Positions 11,995 to 24,558 of a DNA stretch of 64,000 bases are shown piece after piece. Position 1 is the first letter of the stretch, and each line of letters starts with the position of its first letter. Source of the DNA: Portulaca oleracea. Taxonomy: Eukaryota > Streptophyta > Magnoliopsida > Caryophyllales > Portulacaceae. The notes beneath the pieces were generated by a model. That model did no database searches. It worked only from the letters and a program-made list of their open reading frames with translations, and was not told the DNA's origin. Made by a program: the position numbers and the translations under genes. The stretch lies in the NCBI GenBank assembly GCA_029582165.1, contig CM055887.1, positions 13,939,190 through 14,003,189 of the forward strand, given 5' to 3'.

Positions 11995-12235
11995 TGCGAG
12001 GGATGACTCACGAGCAGCGAGCAGCGAACAGCCAAGCAGCGAGCAACGAAGTAGCGGCCAACGAGCAGAGAGCAATGAGCAGCGAAGCAGCGACCAGACT
12101 CAGGCACTCAGCAGAGAGCAGCGAACAACAGTGTACATGGGTGAATGAAGAGCAACAACAGCAAGCAGCAGCACCTGAGGAGTGACTAACTGAGGAGTGT
12201 GAGAACTGAAGAGCAGCAACGAGCAGCAACGATAC
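11995..12235. repeat. Degenerate AGCAGCGA tandem repeat
   Basis: Imperfect units of AGCAGCGA and GAGCAGC recur about 20 times in 240 bp. This gives open frames on both strands rich in Ser, Gln, Ala and Leu that look like repeat artefacts and not genes. Confidence 0.6.
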
Positions 12236-12444
12236 AGTGAGGAGGAGTAGAGAGCTGCGTGAATTTACCACATCAAAACCTAAACATCTCTTCTATTCTT
12301 TCAATTATTCAATTTCAATGTTTGCTTTTAAGGAAGCAAGTTAAATCACTTAAGTTGGGTGGGTTGGGCTGCTGGAGGAAGAGAAATGGATAGCCCAATT
12401 CCCATTTACACTTCCCTACCAAAAAGTGGCCCATCCATTGCAAA

Positions 12445-12612
12445 TCAGCTAGGATCGCTAGATCGATTAGGATCGTACGATCCTATGATTTTTTACGATC
12501 CTGCAACCAACCTAGTCCGAGTCTAACTGATGGGCGATCCTAATGCGATCCAGATCGTCGAGGTAAATTTGGAATGTAGGATCATACGATCCACCGATCC
12601 GAATCGCGATTT
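12445..12612. repeat. GATC-rich palindromic cluster
   Basis: Roughly ten GATC sites occur in about 170 bp, several inside self-complementary AGGATCGTACGATCCT-like motifs. It is probably a worn transposon end with sub-terminal repeats; the family is not recognised. Confidence 0.45.
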
Positions 12613-13311
12613 TAATAACATTGGTCGCTGTTGTTGCTGATGCTGCTGCGTCGCTGCCCTGTCGCGCCCGCGACGACCTTAATTTTCTGCCAAAATTATG
12701 TAACCAAAACGGTTGTGTTTTGGAGCTTTTGATATTTTGTATAAATATTCTGTTGGCTATTATTCTGGGCAGATTTGGTTGAGTTTGAATGAAATGCTAG
12801 AGTGCTCTCCAAGCCTCTTCCCCAAAAATCTTGTTACTTTATCCAATCAATCTTTGGTGGTGTTCAGTCATTTCTTTAGTGATTAAAGGTGGTATTATCC
12901 TATTTAATCATGGTGGAATGTTAGGCCTAGGTTTTGTGGACTCTCCTTGCCAAGGTCATATGTAAGCCCTATGGTGTTCAAGTTCTTCTTCCTTTGATTT
13001 TCTTTCAAAAACTCAAGCATCCATCATCCCATCACGATCGGTAACGCTCCACCTTGTTATATGTAGTTAGACTATGAGCTTCACTTAACCCCATCCTTTT
13101 GAAGACATTCCACCAATTCTTCCAATAGCCCTTTAGTAAAAGGCTCGACTAAATTTTTCTTTGACTTGATAAAGTTTAAATTAAGTCACTAGTCCATCCT
13201 TAAGTAATTGATGTACAAACATGTCTTAACCCAATGCACCTTGATTTATCATTGTATATATGACTATGTAATGATGTTACAGTATAATTACTAGCAAAAG
13301 GAATCATGATT

Positions 13312-13490
13312 AGGGATGACAATGGGCAGGGTCTGAGGCGGATCCTGTTGGACCCGGACCCGGACCCGTCAAATTCATTTGGACCCGGACCCGGACCCGC
13401 CCCAAGATCCGATGAGCCCCAAAAAATCAGACCCAGACCCGGATTCAATGGGTCTACGGGTCCTTAATGGGTCCAACCATATTATTCATT
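13312..13490. repeat. hAT-like terminal remnant rich in CCCGGA
   Basis: It begins TAGGGATGACAATGGGCAGG, a start I associate with plant hAT-type elements. Repeated GGACCCGGACCCGGACCC units follow. The opposite terminus is not found, so the element is incomplete or its far end has decayed. Confidence 0.35.
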
Positions 13491-14165
13491 TTTTACTAGA
13501 TTTATTAACTTTTGGGGTTAATTTTATACTTGTATACATGTATAATAATAACTATTCTGTTAAAAAATACCTATTTTTAACACAATAAAAAGATCAAAAC
13601 ATCAATATACTATGATACGAGCGAATTCTAAGTTTCGAACGTCAAAACATCACAAAAGTCATCAAGCCATCAACAAAATATTACAAAAGTCTCTCAAAAG
13701 ACAACACAACTGAAAATGCCAAAAAAAAAAGTTCATGATTATAAAGTGATAAATATATGTTATAGTGCGGCTGTGGTGGTCTGCGTGAGTTAGTGAGTGT
13801 GACTATGTGAGTCTAGGGAGTTTTAGTCTTTTAGATTTAGTATTTTAGTGTAGTGTACAGTAGAGTAGACTTGTAATGAACTAATTGGGTTTTTATTTTT
13901 TCTGGAAAATTATAAATGTTTATATTGTAATCTTCCATCTCACTTATCCAAAATAAAATTGGTATTGTCTTGACTAATCATGTGCTAATATGTTGGGAAA
14001 ACCTTTCCCCACAACCATCAAGGCTTGGTGCCTTAGAAGGATCCATTTGAAAAATTGTTTCCTCAATTTCTTGAGGGGTGATTAGTGCAGAACGCATTTT
14101 CCTATAAGGAAACAACCTGAGGCATATTCACGTTGAAAAGGTGACTTTGATTATATTTATGAAAC

Positions 14166-17100
14166 TTGAGACGAGAAGAACGATTTCCCATGAACTTAGG
14201 TTCAATTAGATATGTGTTGGTATGTTTGTATTGTATATGGAACACCAAATTTTCAAAACAGAGCACAACTGTGGTATATGTTGGAGGAGGATTTAATGAA
14301 ATTAGCAGCCCCTGTTGTACTCCTTGGAGACTTCAATCAGGTGGTATGCGGTGATCAGAAGTAATTAGGGGGTTAGACTAAAATCAGAGGCACAAAAGAA
14401 TTTCTAGCGGGGCAAAATCGACTACAATTGCAAGAGATATCATTTTGTGGAGTTTCTTACACATGGACGAATATGAGATCAGGAGAGAGCCAAATTTAGG
14501 AACGCTTAGATTGTGCCTATGCAAACCCTCCATGGATACAACTATTTCCAGCATCTTTCATTTATAATCATCTGGTGCTCACTTCGGATCCTTCCTTGAT
14601 TGTGCTACATGTTCAGCAAAAGCAATCTGCCAAGAGGAAATATTTCAGACTTGCATTTTGGTTCACAAGGTGGTTGGAATTTAAACAACAAGTACAAGAT
14701 ATATTTTCTAAAGTTTTACAAGGAAACAACTTATATGTTCTGATACGTAAACTTGTCGAATCAAGGAGAATTGGAAAGGCGTTGTGCTTGAAATTGAAAC
14801 AGGATAAAACTGCCCCAACCACTTCTCATATCAAGGAGGTTCCAGCCTTGACAACTACTTATAGAGTGAAAGATGACATATTCTACATTTGCTGCAATGG
14901 TGAGCAAAATACATGACATACAACAAGGTCTCCGACTCATCCAATAATTCTGGAAAGAATGGAGCAAACTACAGTGGCATAATCAGGGCGACCAATATAC
15001 TAAATTTTTCTTTCCAAAATACAAATCTCATCGCCGGCAAAGGTATATCCCTGGCATCAGGCTACCTACTGGAGATTAATCGTTAGATCAAGCAGACATT
15101 CGAAGAGAAGCATATGAGCATTTTTTTTTTTTTTTAATCTTTATAACCTGGGAACAGTTTTCCCCCTCACAAGGAAAAAATGCCTTGACGAGCTGGGCCA
15201 GATGCAATTTAAACATCTTACATTGCGCCACTTATAGATATTACAATAGGCTTCTAATGTAGATGAAGTTGATTTTGGTGTCTTTCAGATTCATGAGGAT
15301 AAGATTTCGGGACCAGATGACATTCCTCCTGCTTTTTTAGAAATTGTTGGAGGGAAGTTAAAGCTCAAGTTACAGAAGTTGTCCTTTCAATTCTAAATGA
15401 GGGAAGATTTTGGGGGAAATCAATAACACATCGATCGTGTTAATCCCAAAGAAGGGAGAACCACAAAAATCAGCGGCTACAAACCGATCAGTCTTTGCAA
15501 TGTTTTATACCGGATTATCAACAAATGTATGGTCAATCGGCTTCGTCCTGTTCTCCAAGAACTCCTCTCGGAAACTCAAGGTGTGTTTTTGAAAGGACGA
15601 CTTGCTCAAGATCACTATTTTCTAGTTCATGAGATTTTATATGTTATCAAAACTAAAATACAGGGACAACAATATGCGACGTTGAAAGTAGACATGAGTA
15701 AAACATATGATCATGTACAATGGGATTTCCTAGAGCTGGTATTGAGAAGATGTAATTTTCCAAAGACTTAGGTGACATTAGTAATGTAATGTGTGACAAT
15801 TGTGTGTTATTCCGTCATGGTCAATGGAGAGGCCACTGAATGGATTCGACCACAAGCTGGATTACGTTGGGGTGATCCCCTCTCTCCATATTTATTCAAT
15901 CTAACCATGGATGTCCTATCTCAGATTTTTCAACAAGTTGAGAATCAAAAGCAGATTGAAGGGTTCGTATTGCAAGAACAACACCAGATATCACCCACTT
16001 ATTTTCGCAGATGACTCATTATTTTTCACATCGTTAAAGGAGGATCATTACATATCCCTCAAAAGAATCCTAACAAGGTTCAATTATATTTCAGGACAAA
16101 TGATCAATATTGAGGAATCTTCGGTTCTTTTTTCATCAGGTACAACATCTGTGCTGAAGCAAGAATTTAAACGGGAATTTGGGTACCCAAAAGTACTTGT
16201 CTTCTTGAAATATTTGGGGATTCCTCCAATGATCCTCCGTAATAAGAATTGTCAATTTGGTTTCTTGGTTGATGTAACGACTAAAAGATTGCAAGGGTGG
16301 CAAGGGGCTATGCTATCCCCTGCAAGGAGGCTGATATTAATTATTGGAGTGTTAGCAACTCTACACCAGCATATATTTTCTGTTTATCTAATACCTCAGT
16401 AGATCATTGAGAAAATTAATTGCCTGTTGATCCGATTTTTCTAGTGGAATTCCAAAGGAAGGAAGTCCATCCACTAGGTAAGAAAATAACTCCTTTTCCA
16501 GTCGAAAGGCAGGGGTGGTCTTGGTATAAGATAGACTAACCAAGCACTCCCACTCAAACAAAGTTGGCAGATGATTAATAGAAGTCACACACTACTAGGA
16601 AGAATATGGCGTGCATGAGATAAAGTTCACTCCCCTCTTCCCACACCTCATGATTATCAGCCGCCAAAAACAACATCATACGCATGGAGAGGGCTATGTA
16701 AAGTTACTCCATTATTTCGGGATAATGTTCAATGGCGAATAGGCGATGGAAAATCTATACAGATTGGAGATAATCTTTGGTCACAGGGAAAGCAAATATG
16801 CCTACGACCAGGATGCTTTAAAGAGCTATTACAAGCAAAGGTACACAATTTAATACAAGGAAATGGCCCAGGAAGAAATTGGAATATGAGATACCTTAAA
16901 TAGCATTTCTCAACGGAAACGGTGAAGCACATATGTTCATGTCTGGTCCCCACTATAGGGGAAACAGACAAATTATGCCGGAATAAGCACCCAGCAGGAA
17001 AATATACAGTTAAGTCAGGTTATGCGGAAATTGGACTTAAAATTGGGACTTTTACGTCCTCATTCACTAAGGAACAGAGAAAGCTGTGGAGTCAAATATG

Positions 17101-17776
17101 GCATTGGAATATGACGCAGAAATGGAAAATGTTTGTTTGAAAATGTACCAATAGGCCCTTCTCACAAGAGAAAGAAGACAAGAAAGAGGAATTCATGATG
17201 GAAATACATGCTGGTATGATTCTCATCTCGAAACAATAGACCATATGTTTCGAGATTACCAAATAGCAAAACTTCTGGGGCATACTAGAACTCTTGGAAT
17301 CAAAGAGCATGCTCTGGATGTAGAGCGGAAGCGATGGATGGAAGGTTAGCTAAGATACCTAATTATAAAAGATGCAGGAAGTTGAACTCTTTCCTTCATT
17401 GCTATTTTATGGGCCATTTGGAAAATATAAAATATGGTAAAATTGAGTTGAATGGATATACAACAGAGTACACTAGAATTAATGTTACAAACAGCTCTTA
17501 ATAAAGGAAGTCTATAGGGATCATACACGAAGAAAAAGCATCGAAAAATGATTACTAAACAATCGCTACAGGTAAGAGATAACTTTGATCAAATGGCATC
17601 TTCAGTCTACTCATACAAAGTAGATGGAGCATAGATCTGTCGAACTCTTGGATAGTTTGTTTCGCGTTAGTTTGTACTCCTAGTAAACTATGTAATAGCT
17701 TTGGAGGATATAGGATTAAAAAAGTAGCTAGAAAGCAGGTAAGATTAATAGATGGACAATGTAGGCCAAAAAAAAA
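14166..17776 (+). mobile_element. Decayed L1-type LINE (copy A), ORF2 remains
   Basis: Translated in shifting frames, it gives an endonuclease end (VVLLGDFNQVVCGD near 14310) and then reverse-transcriptase blocks. These are ISGPDDIPPAFL near 15307, NRLRPVLQELL near 15535, VDMSKTYDHVQWDF near 15690, GLRWGDPLSPYLF near 15860 and FADDSLFF near 16008. Thumb-like sequence follows near 16200-16320. A zf-RVT-like segment near 17080-17130 is barely readable. Many stops and frameshifts break it, and ORF1 and the endonuclease N-terminus are missing. An A-run at about 17768-17776 may be the tail; no target duplication was found. Confidence 0.75.
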
Positions 17777-17817
17777 TATTTCTATTCATTCTAAGGTACA
17801 TGAATTAATCCATGAAG

Positions 17818-18364
17818 ATTCTATTATAGTTGAATTTTTTTTTTAAACTATGGTAATTAATAAGTATATTTTACCTTTAAAAAGTCAAAATTGATATATA
17901 GATAAAGAGACATGTTACAACAAGTGTTGTTAATAATTGTGACACAAAGTTTTTACAAAATTTAATCTTTTTAAGAAATTCTACCATAATTGAATTTTGT
18001 TCAACTGTGATAGTTAAATGGAAAAATTTATAATGGTTGTCAACCATGACGAAAAAAAAATTTCATCGATACATGTGTCAATTTTTATCTTCACCGTTCA
18101 TTTTTTTATTTAGTACAAACATTATAAAATATATTCTCTTAGTTAATAAACTTTTACAAAAATTAAATTAAATAGTACAACAAGCTTTGATTATACGTTA
18201 GAAATTGAAATAACTATATTTTTTTAATATCAAAGTATCTTGTTACAACAATTAATCATATTTATTAATACATAAACTTTTTAACCGAAGAAATTTATTT
18301 TAGTCAAATTAACAGTAAAGAATTTTCGACCACCATAATTGTTAAAAATTCAACTATCCTAGAA
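17818..18364. repeat. Foldback MITE-like element
   Basis: The left end ATTCTATTATAGTTGAATTT mirrors the right end, whose complement reads ATTCTAGGATAGTTGAATTT; weaker complementarity continues inward. The interior is AT-rich. No target duplication is clear, so the superfamily is not assigned. Confidence 0.45.
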
Positions 18365-18749
18365 TTTTCAATCAAACATATGCAGTTGCTTGCAATTTGA
18401 GAAGCCCTAAAAACAAATTAAAATTATGACTTGTATCAGATAATGAATGGATCATCTGCAAATAATTCTAAATGCAATTGAATGTTGAAGTAACCAAGAG
18501 AACAAAGTGGTTTCCCAAATTACATTTCTGATGACTACATCTGAAACTAAACGGAAGCATAACATATTAATCATTACTAACAACTCAAATTAAATCTCCC
18601 TTCCAAATGGTACGTCATTTGTGAAGTGGATCAGTTTCTATTTCCCTCAATAATTTCGTTTTGTAATGAACCAAACTAGCGGTGTCACCCTCTCGTGACC
18701 CTGGGAAGAAAGGAGGAAGACCCCATGAATGAGCCCTTAAAAGTAGCTC

Positions 18750-21700
18750 TCAAAGAGGGCGTGTATGCCTCCCCCTTGCACGCCCACAAAGGAGGGCGTT
18801 CTTCGGGATGGGAAGCTCATCCCTCCATGAATGAGTATTTGTATAAACCCTCATGTAAAACTGCTGCCCTAAGTACTGCCTTGCCCAGTTCTCTGATCTT
18901 ATGTTCCACATTCCTACGTTGTCTAGCGACACGTATATTGCTGTCCATGCCCTTGGATATACCTGCACCAATACAACCACTTTCAGCACCATACCCTATT
19001 TGCTTGAATCTTAAGTTGGGTCATTTTCAGTTTGAGTTATGCTTGAATCTTTATTTCCTAAGCCTAGAGAGTACCTGAACAGTGGAACGAGCAACTGCGT
19101 CTCTCAAGTTGTAGCTTGATCTCTTTGCAGGTGACCATTGCCCACCATCCATTCTACTCATCCCATGCCAAACAAACCATCATCATAAGCACATCTCCGA
19201 ATTGAAACAGAAAATCCAGGAAAGGAAACAGACAGACCAAAAAGACTTACCCAACAACAAAGAAAGCATAGCCATCAATGTGCCAGGACTGAACAGTGTT
19301 TTCCCAGTTCTGAAACACAATCTCAATGAAAGACCTGAAGTTAGTGGTCAGGACGGCTGTCTGAAGGTACGGTGTCCTCCCAGTCGGGCCACTTGGCATG
19401 CTGTTCGGGCTGAACACTCCAGGGATGTTGAAGTAATCCGCCAGTTTCAGGGGAGTGTCTGCTTGAACATACGACACGCTGTTGACAGCATACCTCTGTC
19501 TTCTATTTATAATTGGGGCTGAGTTTGCCAGCACTATTGTTCTATCTATTTTCACCATTCCATAATGGTATGAACCTTGTGGGTTCGGTCTTGGACCACT
19601 CGCTGTCAAGTTCCTCCTGATTTTCACAACCCAAAATTGATTCGTTAGATAACTTCACCAAACATACTCTCTTTATCTTAACTTTAGATAAATTCATGTG
19701 GGGTTTAGGGAAGACATAAATGTATAATTTTACAAACCGGAAAGATTAAGGATATCAAGGCGTAATGTAGGAAGATTACCTGACAGAGCGAGCCTGATTA
19801 AGGGACCAAGCGATTTGGGTGGTGGGGCCTCCAGGGACAGGACCTGAGACTTTAGCCCAAGAGTTTCTGTAGTGAAGGACGGCAGTGGTGGTGAGGACAG
19901 GGGATGTGAACCTAGAGGAGACTGCAACGTAGTAGTCTTTAGGGGGTTGATCAGCGGTCACTAGGACCGAGTAAGATTGGCCCAAGTGGACATCAATGGA
20001 AGAATACGTGGTTTGTAGAGTGTGTGAGCCTTCAACCTCCACCAGCTTAAGTTTGTGACCTTCAATCCTAAAGTTGATCGATGTTGAGATCCCCACGTTT
20101 GAGATCCTGAATCGGTATGTCTTACCTATAATACCATTGTCAAGCAATAAGATTAGATTTAGAACTAAAATTTAAACATACAGATGTTTTGTGGATTAAT
20201 TAGAGCATTTGATTAGTACTAAAGACAGAAGTGCACCTTGTTCAACAGTGAAAGTATAACCATTCCATCCGCGACCGTTGATGATAAGTCCATCAGGCAA
20301 AGGCAAGTTACGGCCACTATCCAATGCGACCCTCAATTGCTGCAATGAAAACACACCATATATACAACTCAAAACCAAGAACTAAAAAAAGCATAACATG
20401 TTAGGCAGCTTGAACAGATGATGAAGTGTTTCAACATACGCGATGGCTTCTTTTGTACCAGTCCCCAGCAAGGACAGTGAAATCACCAGCAGGCTGAGGG
20501 AAAGGGACAGGGATTCGAGGGCGACTGTAGATTCTGATGGCTCCATAACCACCAGAAGCCTTGTGGAAGCCAAGGGAAGGGAAGTAGAAGAAGCTCCCAA
20601 TTTGGTCTTTGGCTTGGAGGATATATGTGAAGTTCTTTCCTGGGGGGATAGGACAGTTTGTCCCTGCTGTTCCGTCTTCCCATGAGTTTCTCCTGTTTTG
20701 CAGTCCGTTCCTGCGGAATTACACACTTATTAAGCACATCTTCATATAGCTAAGTTATGCATGTCTCCATTTATTCATCATTGTTTCAAGTAATATTTAC
20801 ATTTGAAAATGAACTTCATGCCCCTTCAAAATAAATGACCATACATGTACATAATAAATTCATCTTTCAAATAGCTAGAGGAATTGGTGGGGAAAACCCC
20901 TTCTTGGACATAAGAGATGTGGATTCAAATCCCACATGAAGAAGTCTAGAGTTTCTAAAATCTCCCCTGCCTTCCCCATCCCCACTAGCTAGCAAGGTTG
21001 GTTGATGTCAGAGCTCTCAAAAATTCAGGTTGATCAAATTGATCACTGAATAAGAAATTAATGTTTATCACATAGTTTTTTTTTTTAACAAGTTAGACAA
21101 TTTAAAAATGCTTGAATATAATCCGAATCATATCAGAAAAACACAAACCTAATGAAAAAAATTATGTTTGGATTCATTAGTCTCCTTGGTGTCAAAATTC
21201 CACGGCATTCGATCTTTTTCGTGCATGACAAATTTTTGAGAGCTCTATTAGTTGTTAACGCTCTGTTATTTTAGTGCGGTACGGTGCCACAGTTCATCAT
21301 TATCACTCAATATTCTTTCACATTTCATCACCAATATATCTCATCACTTTTCTCTCTCTTTACTTTTCTCCTCTACTATCACATTTTTTCTCTTCACCTA
21401 CCACATCAAATATATTTTTTACAAATTTTATCATATCATTCCACACCTTTTAACATTTTTCACAATTTCCCCAAACCACACCTTACCAACCAAACAAAAT
21501 AACAGGGCTTTATACATCCTTCTTATTTGGTTTGCGTGGTTATTACACTATTATTTACACGGAAAAAAAGGGAAGAAATGATTTCCTTATTCATAGTTTA
21601 ACATGCATAAATCATGATGTCTAAGCCATAGAAATGCTACTAGAAAAGGCATGGAAAGGTCATCCCAAAAGAGCAACCACCAGTCCACCACCCTCAACCC

Positions 21701-24127
21701 CACACCCCTCAAAAGAAAGAGGGAAGGAAAAAAAAAAAAAACAAATGTTTAACAACTGTAATATCAGAATCCCCACAGCAAAAACTCCCAAAAGGACGTT
21801 GAATGGGAAGTAGGCTGTACAATTTCGGAGATCCAAGCACTGTTTTTAATTGGACTGACTAGAATGGGCCCAGACTAATTCAGCAGGGGTGTCACGTGCG
21901 CCACATTATCCAAATCATAATTCATTTGTTAATGTCGTGTTTGTCGACCAAATTATGATTGGGCATCGCATCTACCATCGATCACGCTTTAAATTCAGAT
22001 AAAGCGAACGAGCTAAACTGTCATGTGACAGTTTAGCTTCCTTAGGGTATCCGGTGGGTCCCCATTAGGCATCAAAACAAATTACTTTCCAATGTATTTT
22101 TCAATTAAATTTTTTATGATATACTCCCTCCGTTCCATATTAATTGTCATAATTTTAATTTTTACGGTCTCCAATGTCACTCTTTGATTGATTATTTCTT
22201 ATATAATATGTAATTAATAATTGCAATATTATACTTTTATGTTAGTATTTTTCTTTACGAATCTAATGGTGATAATTTTATATAACAACTCATAGTATAT
22301 ATTAATAAATTTATGATCAAAATTTTTTAAATTTGACTACACAATTTTCAAAAAATGACAGTTAATATCAAACGGAGGGAGTATTTTATTAAAACATTAC
22401 AAAATTATATTTTTATGATATTATTTATTATTACGAATGTAATAGTACTTAGTACATTTGTATAATAGCAGATTGTGTATATTTGAAAATTAATGACCTT
22501 GAATAATAGTACTTTTGTATATCTTGTATCTTGTATAATTATATAGAACAGAGCGTGTACACAATAATATTTAGTGGAGCAATTATATTAATTATCTAAT
22601 CATTCTCTATACACCCACATTTTAGTTTTCAGATTTAATCATAATCATTTATTTGAGGATAAAAGGATGAAATTAGCCTACTCACGTATGTATAAAAATC
22701 ATGCTATTATGATGAATTTCAAACATTCATATTATATAATCTTTATCAACGCTTATATAAAATATTACATTTTAATAATATTTATAAGAAAATTATAAGA
22801 CTATAATTTTATGAAAATAATGATAAGAAAATTATAAGACTATAATTTTATGAAAATAATGATAGTATATGATAAATCATTATATATATGCCTAACCTGG
22901 TAAAAAATATCACAAGTTAACACATAATTTGTAGGGAAGGAAAACGTTAGATCCCATAAATACTCAACAATGGAGGTAGTATATTCGCAAATCTATAATG
23001 TGAATAAATACTATAACTACTTTATCAAATGAAATATATAAATAAATAAAATGAAGCAGATAAAGGAAATTACTAGATCTCAATTCATTGGTTTAGACAT
23101 TATCATGTAAAAGCTCAAATTTTGGCATTGCTTGCTGCCTATGTAATCAGGAAGAACAAGAGCGATTGAGGCTCTGAATAGATCTAAAAATTGCAAGTTT
23201 CAGTTGTATTTTAATTTCTAGTGATATGGTCATCATTTATAGACAAACCCCAATAAAAAAAATAAAAAAAAATAAAAGAGACCAGAGAAGGAAGAGGAGA
23301 GTGGGAAAATAAAGGGCCCTAAATGCACACATTTAATTCTTCCTTAATTGCAAACAGAGAAAGTCATATGGGCAGTTCCAAGCCCACACTCCCACAATGC
23401 CAAATCTTTGTCAAAAATTAATTGGGAAATATTTCCAGAAATTAATTTTTAAAATGGTGATTAATGGAAAATCTTGATCTTTCAAAGTTAAAAAAACTGT
23501 TAGTAAGACATCATTAAATGGTGATTAATGAATGGATATGGAGATCGGAGAAGAGGGGTTTCCCAACAAGGGGAATAGAATATTTGGGGGACTGAAATCA
23601 TTGAATACGAATAATGCAGGAATCATAATGAAGTCATTAATTGATATAAGCAACTAAAATTGGCAACATGAACTGAGAGTAAATAGAAAGTATAGTTACC
23701 AAGAAATCAGGAATGGCTCGTTCAAGTAATTATGAACGCTGATAATCAAGTTATTATTGGTCACACAGTCGATCTGCGGCCCTGGAAACTGCCCATTTAT
23801 CATTATCACCTGCACCCCATTTATCATACCACAATTAAAACCAAGTTTGGCAAGTATACCAACAGTAGCAGTCATATTTACTCTTAAAGAAACCAAGATT
23901 GAGTCGATCTGAAACCACATGAATATGAATATGTATGAGTTGATGAATGAGATAAAGACAGAGCAAGAAATGTTAATTACTTGTTGCTTGACACCCAAAG
24001 GATAGATATCACCATAGGTGACTTTCCAGTTGTAAAAACGATATGGGTCATCGCCATTGATGACATTTGCAAGAAGAAGAAGGATTAGAGAGAAGCACAA
24101 GCTGATTAGTGCTCTGCTTTCCCCCAT
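18750..24127 (-). CDS. SKS: SKU5-similar (SKS) multicopper-oxidase-like protein, 8 exons
   Basis: Exons by reading frame and GT/AG sites, in gene order: 23981-24127, 23700-23809, 20440-20710, 20237-20339, 19780-20125, 19251-19616, 19075-19153 and 18750-18962. They total 1635 nt, 544 residues plus TGA, and all phases agree. Residues 1-25 are a signal peptide (LISLCFSLILLLLANVING), so the product should be secreted. Three cupredoxin domains follow, with family blocks such as INGQFPGPQI, KLVEVEGSH, ARPNPQ-like PRPNPQGSYHYG and NVGMWNIRSENW. The histidine ligands of true multicopper oxidases are largely absent: the HWHG site is SWNG and the HCH site is MWN, as known for SKU5/SKS proteins, so oxidase activity is doubtful. 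The C-terminus ARGRHTRPL has no hydrophobic GPI tail and resembles pollen-type L-ascorbate-oxidase homologues (from memory). SKU5 itself affects directional cell growth at the wall; the role of this copy is inferred only. Confidence 0.92.
20875..21005 (+). repeat. Possible SINE
   Basis: GTGGATTCAAATCCCAC near 20930 fits a pol III box B, and GCTAGAGGAATTGGTGGGG about 50 bp upstream could be a worn box A. No poly(A) tail or target duplication was found. Confidence 0.3.
21010..21246. repeat. Inverted-repeat MITE-like element
   Basis: AGAGCTCTCAAAAATT at 21010-21025 is mirrored by AATTTTTGAGAGCTCT at 21231-21246, a perfect 16-bp terminal inverted repeat. Target duplications were not identified. 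Confidence 0.5.
22124..22381. mobile_element. Stowaway (Tc1/mariner) MITE
   Basis: It starts CTCCCTCCGTTCCATATTAA and ends with the complement of CTCCCTCCGTTTGATATTAA. TA dinucleotides flank it at 22122-22123 and 22382-22383. The length is 258 bp. The ends are the classic Stowaway signature. Confidence 0.9.
22784..22861. repeat. Perfect 39-bp tandem duplication
   Basis: The 39-bp unit beginning ATAAGAAAATTATAAGACTA occurs twice, back to back and without mismatch, in the AT-rich part of SKS intron 2. It is recent. Confidence 0.85.
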
Positions 24128-24400
24128 TCTACCAATGTGTAATGTTAATTGCCGCCTTTCTCGCTAAAAACAAGGAAAGAGAGAGAGAGAGATTTTCTCT
24201 CTCTAGATATGGAGGGAGATTCTCAAGCTCACACTTTGACTTAAACTCTAACTCTAACTCTATCTCTATCTCTAACTCGTGGGGGGAGTGAAAGTGTAGG
24301 TATTTGAAGGAGAAGTATGGGAATAATGGGATTACATTTGAGGAGGGTCGTCCCCACATGCCCAAGTCGCCCCATATAGAGCGCTGAAAACCATTAATCA
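24128..24400 (-). promoter_or_regulatory. Putative leader and core promoter of the SKS gene
   Basis: On the minus strand, the 100 bp before the ATG hold GA/CT microsatellites (GAGAGAGA..., and GAGTTAGAGATAGAG-type repeats at 24241-24281). GA-rich leaders are common in plant promoters. A weak TATA-like TCTATATGG lies near 24372-24380. The transcription start is not known. Confidence 0.3.
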
Positions 24401-24558
24401 CCCCGCGGTGCGGTGCGGTTTTACTTCATAATTTCCGGGTAAACCACTCTTATGTCTTCTGCCCATGTCTTTTAGCCGCTTTTGATGTGACACGATTTTG
24501 TAATTCAACTAAAAGTATTAATATTTATTATCATTTTTATCCTAATTTTTTTAATAGA

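Larger units (their letters stand above)
10573..14165. other. Gene-free stretch with unclassified repeat remnants
   Basis: No supported gene is seen. A short plus-strand frame at 11156-11353 keeps protein-like composition, but I recognise no family in it and it ends in a stop. A TATAAATATTCT segment around 12740-12900 looks like a worn LTR but has no defined ends. Three sub-features are listed separately (11995-12235, 12445-12612, 13312-13490). Confidence 0.4.
20711..23699 (-). other. Intron 2 of the SKS gene, expanded to 2989 bp
   Basis: The other six introns are about 100-170 bp. This one begins GTAACT and ends CCGCAG. It holds a possible SINE, an inverted-repeat element, a Stowaway MITE and a perfect tandem duplication, all listed separately. 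The remainder is AT-rich with no coding sequence. Confidence 0.85.

Noticed and set aside
23696..24127. Single 143-codon first exon for the SKS gene
   Set aside because: The middle of this frame is the first intron; homology resumes at VIMINGQFPG after a good acceptor.
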